Shown here piece by piece: positions 26,569-36,907 of a stretch of DNA of 64,000 bases (its first letter is position 1; every line of letters starts with the position of its first letter). Made by a program: the position numbers and the translations under genes. The stretch spans positions 1,459,854-1,523,853 of the forward strand of contig NZ_FOZK01000001.1 of the NCBI RefSeq assembly GCF_900114435.1, given 5' to 3'. This DNA comes from Halomicrobium zhouii (GTDB taxonomy: Archaea; Halobacteriota; Halobacteria; Halobacteriales; Haloarculaceae). Below the pieces are notes generated by a model. The model was not told where the DNA came from. It worked only from the letters and a program-made list of their open reading frames with translations, and searched no databases.

Positions 26569-27699
26569 TCAATCGTCGCTGGCCATCTCGCTCTCCCACT
26601 CTATCTCGTCCTCGTAGTCCTCGAAGTCGATGGCGTCGACGTCGTCGCCCTTCCGGAGGATGAACGGGCCCGCGGCTAGCGTCCGGAGCGAGACCGTCGA
26701 CGCCCGGAGGACGTAGGAGGTGAGGACGACGTAAGGCGCGAGCGCGACGGAGTAGGCGAAACTCACGAACAACAGGAGCGGCGGGATGCCGAACAGCCAC
26801 GTGTCCGGAAACCGGTTCGCGTCGACGGCGAGTAACACGTACGAGATGAAGACGATTACCGGTAGCGAGACGTACAGAAGCCGGCTCGATAGCTGGGCGA
26901 GTTCGCGCTTGTAGTACAGCGACTTGAAGTACTCCCGCCCGGTCGTGAAGAAGACCAGCGAGTCGACGATTTCGTCGATCGCGTCCACCTCCTCGTCGGT
27001 GAGGTCGTCGCCGTAGGACCGCTTCAGGTAGCGGACCGTGTGGAGCTGGCCCGCGTAGTCGTAGTTCAACCCGGCCAGCAGCACCCGGAACGTTCCGTAC
27101 TGGGCGTCGCCGAGGATATTTCGCGCCCGCTCGACGTCCGCTGATATCTTCTCGCCCAGGTCCTCGACGTGTTGCTGAAACTCGTCGTTGGGCGTGTTGG
27201 CCGCGACTCGCTGCAGTTCGTTCGTCTTCTGGAGGATCGTATAGAGGACGACGCGGACGAACTCCCCGGGACGGGCCGGCGTCACGTCGGATTCGATCGA
27301 ATCCTCGATCCGACGACGGAAGTCCAGGGAGGCCGACGTCCGCTCCTCCTGTGCATCGATGTCGCCGATCTCCTGGGAGAGGACGATCGAGTTGATAGAG
27401 ACGACGACGGAGACCAGGAGTATGACGCCGCTGAGAAGCGTGTTGAACAGGGTCTTCACCGTGTTCGTCTCCGTCAACAGGTCGCGAAGCTGAACCGGTC
27501 TGAGGAGCGACCCACCGAGGAGCAGCAGGAAGACGGCACAGAGCAGTGCCAGCGTCACGACCGTCCGGCGTCCCTCGATCAGCGTCCACCGCTTGATCCG
27601 GTTCTCGCCGGGCCGGCTCAGCGCGGACTCGAGGTCCTCCGTGTAGTCCCTGACGGCTTCGGCCCCCTCTTCGGCGATGTTCCGGTCGTCGTCACTCAT
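26569..27699 (-). CDS. Conserved haloarchaeal membrane protein, unknown function
   Basis: 376 residues. Two helices lie near the N-terminus (about 45-66 and 84-108) and two or three in the second half (about 268-290 and 298-330). Between them is a 150-residue soluble, helical segment rich in charged residues (VDAIDEIVDSLVFFTTGREY). Both termini are hydrophilic and acidic. No catalytic motif is seen. It converges on trkH (12 bp between stops) and could relate to ion homeostasis by position only. Confidence 0.75.
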   Translation of the reverse strand: MSDDDRNIAEEGAEAVRDYTEDLESALSRPGENRIKRWTLIEGRRTVVTLALLCAVFLLLLGGSLLRPVQLRDLLTETNTVKTLFNTLLSGVILLVSVVVSINSIVLSQEIGDIDAQEERTSASLDFRRRIEDSIESDVTPARPGEFVRVVLYTILQKTNELQRVAANTPNDEFQQHVEDLGEKISADVERARNILGDAQYGTFRVLLAGLNYDYAGQLHTVRYLKRSYGDDLTDEEVDAIDEIVDSLVFFTTGREYFKSLYYKRELAQLSSRLLYVSLPVIVFISYVLLAVDANRFPDTWLFGIPPLLLFVSFAYSVALAPYVVLTSYVLRASTVSLRTLAAGPFILRKGDDVDAIDFEDYEDEIEWESEMASDD

Positions 27700-27827
27700 C
27701 CTGTGGGTGCGTACACAGTAGGCGTCTGGTCCGCATAAGGAGACGTTCAGGGTCGATACCGCTCACGCGGGGTGTTCACTCCACCTGGACCCCAACTGTT
27801 CTCGGAACCACACCGCTACCGACCGGC

Positions 27828-28673
27828 TCAGTCCGTGAGCGTCGCTTCGGTGTCGATGCCGTACACCCGGGCCGGCGTCTCGACGTGCGCGGTCCGGACG
27901 GCGTCGTCCCACCCCTCTTCGAGCATCCACCGCACTCGCCGCGGCACCGTCTTCGGTCCCAGCACCGCGCCGGGTCGGTCGGGGTCGTCGATGTAGTCGG
28001 TCTCCATGAGGAACGGGCCGCCCTCCTCGACCGCCGCTTCGATGTCGTCCCGGTTCGAGATGACGCTCTTGATGGGGCCGCGAACGCGGCCGCCAGAGTA
28101 GTGCTTGACCACGCGCTCGCGCGGGAGTCCCTCCTCCTCGGCCCAGTCGGCCACCTCGGTGAAGTCCTCGCCGCCCTCGGTGTGCAACTGGACGGCACAG
28201 CCGACCTCGCCGGCGAGTTCGAAGGCGTGGCGCATAACCTCGTTCGACGCTTCCCACACCGCGTCGTCGACGTCGTAGTGGGGCCGACCGGACTTGATGG
28301 CCAGTGCCGGCCCGTCCGCGACGAACTCCGCGGCGACGTCCAGCCCCGCCTGCATGACGTCGCGGGCTTCTTCGGGCGAGTAGCCGTCGTCGACCAGTTG
28401 CGAGATGAGCGCGGGGTGGACGCCCAGCACCGGCCAGGCGTTCCCGTCCAGCACCTCGCTGGCCGCCGCTGTCACCTCGACGGTCAGGTCGAATCCCTCG
28501 CGGAACGTCTCGGCGTCGGTGGCCGTCTCGACGAGGTTCCAGGAAGGCTTGTTGAGCACGAGCAGGTGCGTCCCGCCGAACCTGGCGAACTCTTCTGCGG
28601 CCTCGACGCCCCGACCGTTCACCGGGTCGAGGTGCATGTGGTTGTCCAGCACCGGCGTGTCGAGTTCGTCCAT
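27828..28673 (-). CDS. TatD-family metal-dependent hydrolase
   Basis: 281 residues with an amidohydrolase-type TIM barrel. Metal-ligand candidates in order are LDNHMHLDP (H12, H14), VLGVHPALI, the acidic or His residues in VQLHTEGGEDF, RVVKHYSGG and METDYIDDP, where the final Asp is the usual catalytic Asp. TatD-type proteins are DNases or peptidases; the exact reaction is not readable. The start is ATG 28673. It lies between the membrane protein at 26569 and the NYN protein. Confidence 0.85.
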   Translation of the reverse strand: MDELDTPVLDNHMHLDPVNGRGVEAAEEFARFGGTHLLVLNKPSWNLVETATDAETFREGFDLTVEVTAAASEVLDGNAWPVLGVHPALISQLVDDGYSPEEARDVMQAGLDVAAEFVADGPALAIKSGRPHYDVDDAVWEASNEVMRHAFELAGEVGCAVQLHTEGGEDFTEVADWAEEEGLPRERVVKHYSGGRVRGPIKSVISNRDDIEAAVEEGGPFLMETDYIDDPDRPGAVLGPKTVPRRVRWMLEEGWDDAVRTAHVETPARVYGIDTEATLTD

Positions 28674-28822
28674 GCCCGTGAGTGGGACAGCCGGCGGGAA
28701 AAACGGTTCGTCGGCGCGCGGTGGTCGGTCGCCGTTCGGTGGCCGGTAGCGACTCGGTGGTCAGCCGTCGCTCCGCGGTCAGTCACCGTTCGACGGTCCG
28801 TCGTCGCTCACCCGGTCCACCT

Positions 28823-29272
28823 TCACTCGTCCAGCGTCACGGCCTCGTTGGCAGCTTTCTGGAGCGCGTCCGAGCGACCGTACTCGCCGGGTGCGATGGC
28901 GACCGTCCTGAGACCGAGGTTCGCCGCCGTCTCGAGTGCAGGCTTGAAGTCCGTGTCCCGCGAGGCGACGGCGAGGACGTCGATACGGTCCTGCGTGGCC
29001 GCGGCGGTGGCGTCGACGGCGAGTTTCACGTCGACGTCGCCGCTGGTGACGACCACCTCGAACCCGTTGGCCTCGGCGGCCTTGATCAGGTTCGGGGTCG
29101 CGTGTTCGTCGAGGTAGAGGCGCGCGAGTGCGACGCGGCCGTAGTCGGTGGCAGCCGCTCGCAGATCGTCGAAGTCGACGTCGAACTCGCTACGGAGCAC
29201 GTTCGGACCGTCGACGAACAGCCCGACGCGCGTCTCGCCGCTCCCGCTCCGCAACCGACCCAGGAGGCCCAT
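28823..29272 (-). CDS. NYN-domain protein (PIN-like ribonuclease fold)
   Basis: 149 residues. The N-terminal GLFVDGPNVLR carries the first conserved Asp of the NYN/LabA fold. TSGDVDVKLAVDATAAA and VASRDTDFKPALETA carry the other acidic residues of the Mg2+-binding site. A C-terminal helix ends at EAVTLDE. It matches the stand-alone archaeal NYN family (TIGR00288 type), expected to act on RNA. The start MGLLGRLRSG sits in front of a short basic linker. Confidence 0.85.
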   Translation of the reverse strand: MGLLGRLRSGSGETRVGLFVDGPNVLRSEFDVDFDDLRAAATDYGRVALARLYLDEHATPNLIKAAEANGFEVVVTSGDVDVKLAVDATAAATQDRIDVLAVASRDTDFKPALETAANLGLRTVAIAPGEYGRSDALQKAANEAVTLDE

Positions 29273-29442
29273 ACCTGTCTGCTAACCGCGGCGGCTTAGC
29301 CACTTTCGGTCCGGGACGGCCCGTTCGGCGACGGCCTCGGGGCGACGGCTGAGACTCCCCTCGTCTGAACCGCGGCTCGGAGTTAACTAGGCAGGTGGTA
29401 AGCAGTCCGTTTCGAACCTGACAACGGTAGAATACCAGTACG

Positions 29443-29448
29443 TTTATT
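29443..29448 (+). promoter_or_regulatory. TATA box for the CARDB-like surface protein
   Basis: TTTATT within CGTTTATTCG lies 34 bases before the ATG at 29482, giving a short leader. The 200-bp region between the divergent NYN gene and this gene holds no other clear signal. Confidence 0.45.
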
Positions 29449-29481
29449 CGGCTACTGCGCGGGGTTGCGAACCGAACCGAA

Positions 29482-31140
29482 ATGTCTGCCCTCCGATTCG
29501 AACTGGACCCCCCTCCCGGCCAGCGCGGTGACGTGGACGGGTCGTCCCGTCGCCGAATCCACGTCAGCGGCCGAGTTCTCCTGATCGCTGCAGTGGTACT
29601 TATCTGCTCGACGCCTGCCGTCGGCGCCCTGCCCGCCGCTGACCACGCCGTTCCAGGCGAGATTGGCTCCGACGAACCGAACTCGCAGCTCGCAACGAGT
29701 GGCCCGGTGTTCGCCCAGAGCGGCTCCTCACAGAACGAATCAGGCACTGCGACCGACACCGTGTCAGCGACCACGACGACCGCGGCGACGACGTCAACAG
29801 AAACCGAGACGTCGGCCCGAGCGTCGACGGAATCCCCGTCGGACACCGAAACCAGCGAACCGACCGCGACGTCGACCGAATCGTCGACTGCGACCGACTC
29901 ACCGACGGCGACGGCGACCACGACGTCGTCGACGGCCACGGCGGGGACAGCGGGAACGTCGTCGTCGACGACCGAATCGGCCTTCGAGATCTCCGAGGTC
30001 AGCGCGCCAGCAGCCGTCCGCGCCGGCGACGACGTCACCGTGACGGCGACCGTCACGAACGCCGGGACGGCCGACGCGACAGCGCGGGTCAACTACTCGC
30101 TCGCTGGCCGTACCGCCACCTCGGAGCGTCTCTCCCTGGACGCCGGCGAGTCGACGCGCGTCACGTTCACGGGGAGTACCGCCGAACTCGACCCCGGAAC
30201 GTACGTCCACGGCGTCCGGAACGCGACGGGCGCGGGCGTCGCCCAGCGGCTCCGCGTCACCCCGGACGTCGACCTCACGGTTCAGCAGATGACGGCCCCG
30301 ACCGAGATCTCACGCGGCGACCCGTACGTCGTCCTCGGGACGGTCGACAATCCCGCGGAGTCGGCGATCACGCGGAACGTGAGCTACGCCTTCGACGGCG
30401 TCGCTATCGCGACGAAGCGGGTGACCGTCGCCGGCGGCGAGAGCGAACGTGTCGCCTTCGAAATCCGGCCGGACGGGCTCGAGCGTGCCGCCGGGGCTAT
30501 CGCCAACGGCTCGACCCACACCCACGCCGTCGTCGCCGACGGCGGCTCTCGCGACGGCGGGGAGGTGCTCGTCCGACGCGGCGCGGGCGCCGACCCGTCG
30601 GCGCTCGCCGTCCAGCAGTTCCGGGCCAGCGACGACCTCCGCCCCGACGAGACGATGACCGTCAACGTCTCGGTGCTGAACGTCGCCGACGCTGCCTTCG
30701 AGGGCCAGCTCGCCTACCGCGTCAACGGCTCCGCCGTCGACACTGCCTGGGTTCGGGTCCCCGTCGACGAGCGCCGGACAGTCACCTTCACCGTGCCCCA
30801 CGACGCGCTCGACCGCCGGGACGTCCTGGCAACCCCGGGCGAGACGGACCACGGCGTCTGGGTAGGCGAAACCGCCCTGCAGTCGCGCCCGCTCACGGTC
30901 CACGGACCGTTCGAGACCGAGACGGCGACGGACGCGGCCACGTTCACCGACAGCGACAGTCGAACGAACGGCGCTCGCGGGGACGGTGACGGGTCTTCGT
31001 CCGGGCAGACCGAGACCGAGTCCTGCCAGCGCGGTATCCTCACGCCCTGTGGCGGAACCGGACTCGACGAGACGACGCTGACGCTGATCGGTATCGCCAC
31101 GTCGATACTCGGAATCCTCTACGAGATGACCAGTGGATAA
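29482..31140 (+). CDS. Cell-surface protein with CARDB-like domains
   Basis: 552 residues. A signal or anchor helix at about 31-52 (VLLIAAVVLICSTPAVGAL) is followed by a Thr/Ser/Glu-rich linker (about 85-165), probably O-glycosylated. Three beta-sandwich repeats of CARDB type follow (about 168-265, 266-365, 370-465); the first contains VRAGDDVTVTATVTNAGTADA and VTFTGSTAELDPGTYVHGV. After a second hydrophilic linker with ESCQRGILTPCGG comes a C-terminal helix (TLTLIGIATSILGILYEM), so the protein is anchored. The next gene begins 2 bp after the stop, so the two are probably one operon. Confidence 0.8.
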   Translation: MSALRFELDPPPGQRGDVDGSSRRRIHVSGRVLLIAAVVLICSTPAVGALPAADHAVPGEIGSDEPNSQLATSGPVFAQSGSSQNESGTATDTVSATTTTAATTSTETETSARASTESPSDTETSEPTATSTESSTATDSPTATATTTSSTATAGTAGTSSSTTESAFEISEVSAPAAVRAGDDVTVTATVTNAGTADATARVNYSLAGRTATSERLSLDAGESTRVTFTGSTAELDPGTYVHGVRNATGAGVAQRLRVTPDVDLTVQQMTAPTEISRGDPYVVLGTVDNPAESAITRNVSYAFDGVAIATKRVTVAGGESERVAFEIRPDGLERAAGAIANGSTHTHAVVADGGSRDGGEVLVRRGAGADPSALAVQQFRASDDLRPDETMTVNVSVLNVADAAFEGQLAYRVNGSAVDTAWVRVPVDERRTVTFTVPHDALDRRDVLATPGETDHGVWVGETALQSRPLTVHGPFETETATDAATFTDSDSRTNGARGDGDGSSSGQTETESCQRGILTPCGGTGLDETTLTLIGIATSILGILYEMTSG

Positions 31141-31142
31141 CA

Positions 31143-31862
31143 ATGGCACGAGGACTCCCAGCGGTATGGAGCGGATTGCTCGCACTTCCCTTCGTCGTGA
31201 CCGGAACGTACGTCGCGGCGTTTCAGGCGCAGTATCCGATCGCCGACGGACAGGCCACGGCACCGCCCGCGGCCGGCGTCGTCCTCGCCGTGTTCGGCCT
31301 GTTCGTCTTCGGTCTCGGCGTCTACGTCCAGTACGTCACTGCGCCGTCGTCGCCGACGTTGCGCCAGGGCGAACGAGTCGTCGACGAATGCGTTCCCGCG
31401 CTTCGCCACGCGCTTAGCAAAGCGTTCGCGTCGTTCCCCGTCCTCGGCGTGGGGACCTACCTGCTGTACTTCACGGAACTTCAGTACATCTACCCGATTC
31501 TGGCGCTCGCTGCCGGGCTCTACCTCTTCTCGACGAGCTGTCATCGCTACTGGCAGAACACGCTGACGAAGTACTACGTGACGAACCAGCGCGTCCTCGT
31601 GGAGTACCGCTTCATCTCGCTGGTCCGCAACGAGGTCCCCCACGACAAGGTCCGCGGCGTCGAAGAGCGCCGGACCTTCTGGGAGTCCATGCTCGGCATC
31701 GGGTACGTCATCGTCAGGTCCGGACACGGGAGTGGCCTTGCCGTCACCATCGGCGGTATCTACGATTCGGACGAGTTCGCGAACACCATCCGGATGCAAC
31801 TGGGGTCTCACGACCACGCCGAGGACGAGGAGGCGGACCTCGTTCCCGGCCCAGAAGCGTAG
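31143..31862 (+). CDS. Membrane protein with bacterial PH-like (bPH2) domain
   Basis: 239 residues. Two N-terminal helices (about 8-30 and 45-67) are followed by a third near 98-130. Residues about 140-215 form a bPH2-type domain: YYVTNQRVLVEYRFISLVRNEVPHDKVRGV, then FWESMLGIGYVIVRSGHG. The tail is acidic. It starts 2 bp after the CARDB-like gene, so the two proteins may act together at the membrane (inference). Confidence 0.8.
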   Translation: MARGLPAVWSGLLALPFVVTGTYVAAFQAQYPIADGQATAPPAAGVVLAVFGLFVFGLGVYVQYVTAPSSPTLRQGERVVDECVPALRHALSKAFASFPVLGVGTYLLYFTELQYIYPILALAAGLYLFSTSCHRYWQNTLTKYYVTNQRVLVEYRFISLVRNEVPHDKVRGVEERRTFWESMLGIGYVIVRSGHGSGLAVTIGGIYDSDEFANTIRMQLGSHDHAEDEEADLVPGPEA

Positions 31863-31951
31863 GCGGCGACCATCACGTCAGGACACCATCTCCGACGACG
31901 ACCCCTCGAACGACGAACAGCGCTATCCCGTTCCGCCGTGAACCGCTGTCC

Positions 31952-32395
31952 ATGTACGAGCGCGTACTTCACCCCACCGACGGCAGCGACGCAGCCGACG
32001 TCGCCGCGGCCGACGCCCTGGAACTGGCCGAGCGGTACGACGCCCCGCTCCACGTCCTCTACGTCGTCGACGTGACGGTCGGCCGCGCGACCGACGCCTA
32101 CGCCGGCCAGGTCGTCCAGGAACTGGAGACCATCGGTCGGGAACACGTCGACTCGGTCACCGGGCGCGCTCGCCGGGCGGGCCTGGACGTGACGAGCGAA
32201 ATCGTGGAGGGAACGCCCGCCTCGACCATCGTCGAGACGACCCGGCCGGGGGACGTCGTCGTCATGGGGACCCACGGCCGGAGCGGCCTCGACCGCTACC
32301 TCGTCGGCAGCACGACGGAGAAGGTGATCCGGAGCGTCGACGTCCCCGTGTTGACCGTCCCGCTATCGCGGGCCGAACGCGAGGAGTCCGGGTGA
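31952..32395 (+). CDS. UspA-type universal stress protein
   Basis: 147 residues, complete canonical Usp domain: MYERVLHPTDGSDAAD with the ATP-contacting Asp, LHVLYVVD, and the full ATP-binding loop VMGTHGRSGLDRYLVGSTTEKVIR (G-x2-G-x9-G-S/T). Unlike the two Usp genes near the APC fusions it keeps the classic nucleotide loop, so it probably binds ATP. The flanking genes give no functional hint. Confidence 0.9.
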   Translation: MYERVLHPTDGSDAADVAAADALELAERYDAPLHVLYVVDVTVGRATDAYAGQVVQELETIGREHVDSVTGRARRAGLDVTSEIVEGTPASTIVETTRPGDVVVMGTHGRSGLDRYLVGSTTEKVIRSVDVPVLTVPLSRAEREESG

Positions 32396-32452
32396 GAACG
32401 GCCGGGTGAGACCAGTGCGGCCGAGCGCCGTCCCCGTTCTCGCCCACCACTA

Positions 32453-33613
32453 TCAGTCGTCGGCAGACCGCGGCGTGACTGAGCGCGCCTGGCTCGTCTG
32501 CGTTATCTCGAAGACGGTCATCAGGTCCGTTCGGGAGACAAGGCCGACCAGAGTCCCGTCCGCGTCGGTGACGAGGATCCGCCCGATCCCTTCGCGCTGG
32601 AGGGTGTTCAGCGCCCTGGCTGCCTCCGACGTCGGCGAGACCGTCACGAGATCTGTCGACATGACGTCACCGACCGTTACCAGGTCGCGTTCGCTCGGTG
32701 CCTTCACCTGAACGTCTTCGAGCGTGACGATTCCAACCAGTGTGCCGCCGTCGAGGACTGGATAGCCGGTGTGGCGTTCGCGTACCATCCGGTCGAGGAG
32801 GTCCTCGATCGACGTCTCGGACGTGATCGTGTCGAGTTCGGCGGCGGGTGTCATTATCTCGCCGACGGTCAGCCCCTCGAAGGCGGCCTCCATGACGACC
32901 TGCTGGGTCTCGCTGGTCGCGGCGACGAAGATGAAGAAGGCGATCACGATCCAGAAGAGGTTGAGCGTGAGGATGCCGGCGATACCGAGGAGGAAGGCGA
33001 ACCCCTTGCCGACCGCCGCGGCGATGCGGGTGGCCCGGAGACGTGACCGATTCCGGGAGAGCAACGCCCGTAGCACCCGTCCGCCGTCCATCGGGAACCC
33101 CGGTAACATGTTGAACGCCGCGAGGACGACGTTGAGGACGGCGAGGTAGCCGACGACGAACAGCGCGGCGGGTAGCTCGGCCGGGAGCGCGGTGAAGAGC
33201 CCGTAACAGGCGAGACCGAGAATCACGCTGACGACCGGTCCGGCGACCGCGATGGCGAGTTCCTGGCGCCAGTCGTCGGGGAACTCGGCGAACTGGGCGA
33301 GGCCGCCGAGGAACCACAGCGTGATCGATTCGATCTCCAGTCCGTACCGGCGCGCCACGAGCGAGTGGCCCAGCTCGTGCAGGAGGACGCTCACGAACAA
33401 CCCGAGGGCCGCACTGACGCCGAGGAACCAGGGGAGCTGGCCGTCCGTGAGTTCGTCGGGAGCGATGGCCGTGCCGAAGAGCTGGTTCAGCAGGTCGACG
33501 GTCGGCGTCACCTGCGTCCCGATGAGATACGCCAGCAGCGGGAGGACGAGCAGAAAGGAGGCGCCGAGCTTGATCGGGATGCCGAACAGCGAACCGACGC
33601 GAAGACTTGCCAT
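32453..33613 (-). CDS. Site-2 protease (M50) with paired CBS domains
   Basis: 386 residues. The zinc site HELGH is at 79-83 in a membrane helix, and the third ligand is in NMLPGFPMDGGRVLR (about 167-181). Five or six membrane helices fill residues 12-225. Two CBS domains occupy about 245-375 (MTPAAELDTITSETSIEDLLD and MSTDLVTVSPTSEAARALN), which bind adenine nucleotides in related proteins. It would cleave membrane-embedded substrates such as anti-sigma-like or regulatory proteins. The substrate is unknown. Confidence 0.92.
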   Translation of the reverse strand: MASLRVGSLFGIPIKLGASFLLVLPLLAYLIGTQVTPTVDLLNQLFGTAIAPDELTDGQLPWFLGVSAALGLFVSVLLHELGHSLVARRYGLEIESITLWFLGGLAQFAEFPDDWRQELAIAVAGPVVSVILGLACYGLFTALPAELPAALFVVGYLAVLNVVLAAFNMLPGFPMDGGRVLRALLSRNRSRLRATRIAAAVGKGFAFLLGIAGILTLNLFWIVIAFFIFVAATSETQQVVMEAAFEGLTVGEIMTPAAELDTITSETSIEDLLDRMVRERHTGYPVLDGGTLVGIVTLEDVQVKAPSERDLVTVGDVMSTDLVTVSPTSEAARALNTLQREGIGRILVTDADGTLVGLVSRTDLMTVFEITQTSQARSVTPRSADD

Positions 33614-33975
33614 ATCCGGTATTCGGGCCAGAGACCAATGAACTCCATGGCTGACCCGCTGTGCTGGCTCCCGTGGCGTTCGGCCCCCTGGTGACCCGCT
33701 ATCGACCCTCGTTTCTCGGTCCAGACTCCTCTCCCGCTTCGGTCGAAATTCGCTATTAATCGCTTCTAACTCCGGTTTTCGACCGATTCAGCGTTAGAAC
33801 GGTCCAGATTTTCGCCGGCGACGCAGCGGCCTTCCCGAACCGGGTTCAGAGAGGCCCGGGGGTCGAAATTTTCGGATATTTGCTATCGCGGTATACAGTT
33901 TACGAGAACGGTGTGAAACGGCGATTCCAGGCGGCTTGGGGAATATGTAAGGCGGTTCCGACCGATTTACCGACC
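33614..33975. other. 362-bp intergenic region upstream of gcvT
   Basis: Divergent spacer between the site-2 protease and gcvT, more AT-rich than the genes. GAATATGTAA at 33941-33950 is centred about 30 bases before the gcvT ATG and is the best TATA candidate. No ORF or stable hairpin stands out. Confidence 0.4.
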
Positions 33976-35067
33976 ATGACCCTCCGGTCACCGCCGCTGC
34001 ATTCGACCCACGAGCGGGCCGACGCGAGCTTCACCGACTTCGGCGGCTGGGAGATGCCCGTCGAGTTCGACTCTATCCGGACCGAACACGCTGCAGTCCG
34101 GGAGTCTGCGGGCAAGTTCGACGTTTCGCACATGGGGGAAATCGTCGTTTCGGGCCCCGACGCCGCTCGCCTCACCCAGCTACTCACCACTAACGACGTG
34201 ACGGAGCTCGATCCCGGCGAGGCCCACTACGCAGCCATCACGCGCGACGACGGGGTGATGATCGACGATACGGTGGTCTACCGCCTCCCCGAATCGGTCG
34301 ACGGCGACTACCTGTTCGTCCCGAACGCGGGCCACGACGACGAGATGGCCGCCCGCTGGCGGGACCACCGGGACGACTGGGGCCTGGACGCCGACGTCGA
34401 CAATCGTACGACACAGTACGCGATGATCGCCCTCCAGGGCCCAGAGGCCGAGGAACTGCTCGCCGACGAGACCGACCTCGACCTGGACGACCTCTCGCGG
34501 TTCGACCTGGCCGACGGGTCGGTGGCCGGCGTCGAGACGCTCGTCGCGCGCACGGGGTACACCGGCGAGGACGGCTTCGAGCTGGTCTGCCCCTGGGACG
34601 AGACCGTGACGGTCTGGAACGCGCTCGAGTGCCAGCCCTGCGGCCTGGGCGCCCGCGACACCCTCCGCCTGGAGATGGGCTATCTCCTATCCGGACAGGA
34701 CTTCCACCCCGAGGACGAGCCCCGGAACCCCTACGAGGCGGGCATCGGCTTCGTCGTCAAACTCGACACGGAGTTCGTCGGCCGCGACGCCCTGGAGGGG
34801 GTCGACGCCGAGGGCCCAGACGAGAAACTCGTGGGGCTCTCGCTCATCGACCGCGGCGTCCCCCGACAGGGCTACGAGGTGACTGACGCCGACGGCGAGC
34901 ACCTCGGGCACGTCACGAGCGGGACGATGAGTCCGACGCTGGGCGACCCCATCGCGCTGGCGTACCTCCCCACCGACGCCGTCGAATCCGGAAAGACCGT
35001 CCGCGTGGTCGTCCGCGGCGAACCGAAGAAGGCACGTATCAGGGCCACCCCATTCCTCGACAGATGA
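33976..35067 (+). CDS. gcvT: Glycine cleavage system T protein (aminomethyltransferase)
   Basis: 363 residues from ATG 33976 ([15 protein letters not shown]); the in-frame extension upstream is not coding-like. N-terminal [11 protein letters not shown] and the SHMGEI segment match GcvT. The folate-binding region includes [15 protein letters not shown], with the conserved Asp in the loop. It transfers the methylene group from aminomethyl-lipoyl-GcvH to tetrahydrofolate, releasing ammonia. Its stop overlaps the gcvH start by 4 bases (ATGA), then gcvPA and gcvPB follow, so the full glycine cleavage set is present here. Confidence 0.95.
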   Translation: MTLRSPPLHSTHERADASFTDFGGWEMPVEFDSIRTEHAAVRESAGKFDVSHMGEIVVSGPDAARLTQLLTTNDVTELDPGEAHYAAITRDDGVMIDDTVVYRLPESVDGDYLFVPNAGHDDEMAARWRDHRDDWGLDADVDNRTTQYAMIALQGPEAEELLADETDLDLDDLSRFDLADGSVAGVETLVARTGYTGEDGFELVCPWDETVTVWNALECQPCGLGARDTLRLEMGYLLSGQDFHPEDEPRNPYEAGIGFVVKLDTEFVGRDALEGVDAEGPDEKLVGLSLIDRGVPRQGYEVTDADGEHLGHVTSGTMSPTLGDPIALAYLPTDAVESGKTVRVVVRGEPKKARIRATPFLDR

Positions 35068-35447
35068 GCTTCGACGTCCCAGACGACTGTCTGTTCCTCG
35101 AATCACACGAGTGGGTCCGCGAGACGGACGGGACCGCCCGAATCGGCATCTCCGCGTTCGCCCAGGACGAACTCGGCGACGTCGTCTTCGTCGAGTTGCC
35201 TGGCGAGGGCGAGGACCTGGCAGCGGGCGACGACTTCGGCGTCGTCGAGTCGATCAAGGCGGTCTCGGACGTCTACGCGCCCGTCTCCGGCACGGTCACC
35301 GCCGTGAACGGCGACCTGGTCGACCAGCCGGAACTGGTCAACGAAGACCCCTACGGCGACGGCTGGCTGATCGAGGTGGAGCTATCCGAGGAGAGCGAAC
35401 TGGACGACCTGCTCTCTCCCGACGACTACCGCGATCAGATCGAGTAG
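35064..35447 (+). CDS. gcvH: Glycine cleavage system H protein
   Basis: 127 residues. The lipoylated Lys is K65 in [34 protein letters not shown] and [11 protein letters not shown] are further family segments. It carries the aminomethyl group from the P protein to GcvT on the lipoyl arm. It starts with ATGA overlapping the gcvT stop. Confidence 0.96.
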   Translation: MSFDVPDDCLFLESHEWVRETDGTARIGISAFAQDELGDVVFVELPGEGEDLAAGDDFGVVESIKAVSDVYAPVSGTVTAVNGDLVDQPELVNEDPYGDGWLIEVELSEESELDDLLSPDDYRDQIE

Positions 35448-35581
35448 CGTTCCGGTCGCCTGTTTTCCTCAGGTACGTGCGAACTCCCTGCGCAGAGCGG
35501 CGTGAGGACTCGAAAGGCCACAGTGAAATAGCGCGGGCCGCTAAATCGCCCCAATGACGCGCGTCACGGGAGGCTGTTCTG

Positions 35582-36907
35582 ATGTCTGAGGGAAGCCCCT
35601 ACGCACCGCACACGCCGGAAACGACCGCGGAGATGCTGGAAGCGGTCGGCGTCGAGACCGAGGCGGACCTGTTCGACATCCCGGAGCCGGTCCGGTTCGA
35701 CGACGAGTTCGGCATCGAGGCTCGCTCTGAGCGCGAGACACGCCGGCACGTCGAGCATATCCTGGAGCGGAACGACGACGTGATTGAGTTCCTCGGGCGG
35801 GGTCACTACGACCACTACGTCCCCTCCGTGGTCGACGACCTGGCGGGCCGCTCGGAGTTTCTCACCTCCTACACGCAGTACCAGCCCGAGGTCGCACAGG
35901 GGTTCCTGCAGGCGCTGTTCGAGTTCCAGTCGATGCTGGTCGAACTGACGGGCCTCGACGTCGCGAATTGCTCGACCTACGACGCGGCCACGGCGCTGGG
36001 CGAGGCGGCAACGCTCTCCCAGCGCGTCCGGAGCGTCTCGGGCGAGCGTGTCCTGGTTCCGGACCTCCTCCGCGAAGGAAAACGGGAGGTACTGGAGAAC
36101 TACGCTGCCGGCCCGGGCATCACGGTCGACACCTACCCGATGGACGACGGGAACGCGGACGTCGACGGCCTCGCGGAGGCGCTCGACGACGACGTGGCCA
36201 TGGTGTACGTCGAGAACCCGACGGTCCGAGGGACCATCGAGGAGAACCTCTCGACAATCGGCAATCTCGCCGACGACCACGGCGCGCTGTTCTGCCTGGG
36301 ATCCGACCCGGTCGCGCTCGCGTTGCTGGAAGAACCCGGCGCCGTCGGCGCCGACGTGGTGGTCGGCGACGCGAGCACCCTGGGGACGGGCACGGCCTAC
36401 GGGATGGGCCTCGGACTGTTCGTCACCCACGAGGACTATCTCCGACAGGTGCCCGGTCGGCTCGTCGGTGCGAGCGACGACGACTCGGGGCGACGGGCCT
36501 ACACCCTCACGCTCCAGACGCGCGAACAGCACATCCGTCGCGAGCGCGCCACCTCGAACATCTGCACGAACCAGGCCTGGGTCGCCCTGCGGACGGCCAT
36601 CCACGCCGCCTGGCTCGGTCCGGACGGACTGGTGGACCTCGCTGAGACGTGCGTCACGCGAGCGCGCGACCTCGCAGCGCGACTCGACGAGATCGAGGGC
36701 GTCAAAGCCCCGGTTCACGACCGCCACCACTTCCGGGAGTTCGTCGCCCGGACCGACCAGCCCGCGGCCGCGGTGCGCGCGGACCTCGCAAAAGAGGGAT
36801 ACGCCGTCCACGCCGTAGGTGAACACCTGATTCAGGTCTGTGCCACCGAGACGACGGAGCACGTGACGGACGGCTTCGTCGCTGCGTTCGAGGAGGTCGC
36901 GCGATGA
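35582..36907 (+). CDS. gcvPA: Glycine dehydrogenase (decarboxylating) subunit 1
   Basis: 441 residues from ATG 35582, with GGGAGG about 10 bases upstream. It has the family N-terminus [18 protein letters not shown] and [31 protein letters not shown]-like ([14 protein letters not shown]) and [18 protein letters not shown]-like ([19 protein letters not shown]). Archaea and many bacteria split the P protein into two subunits that together hold one PLP site. Its stop overlaps the gcvPB start (ATGA 36904-36907). Confidence 0.95.
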   Translation: MSEGSPYAPHTPETTAEMLEAVGVETEADLFDIPEPVRFDDEFGIEARSERETRRHVEHILERNDDVIEFLGRGHYDHYVPSVVDDLAGRSEFLTSYTQYQPEVAQGFLQALFEFQSMLVELTGLDVANCSTYDAATALGEAATLSQRVRSVSGERVLVPDLLREGKREVLENYAAGPGITVDTYPMDDGNADVDGLAEALDDDVAMVYVENPTVRGTIEENLSTIGNLADDHGALFCLGSDPVALALLEEPGAVGADVVVGDASTLGTGTAYGMGLGLFVTHEDYLRQVPGRLVGASDDDSGRRAYTLTLQTREQHIRRERATSNICTNQAWVALRTAIHAAWLGPDGLVDLAETCVTRARDLAARLDEIEGVKAPVHDRHHFREFVARTDQPAAAVRADLAKEGYAVHAVGEHLIQVCATETTEHVTDGFVAAFEEVAR

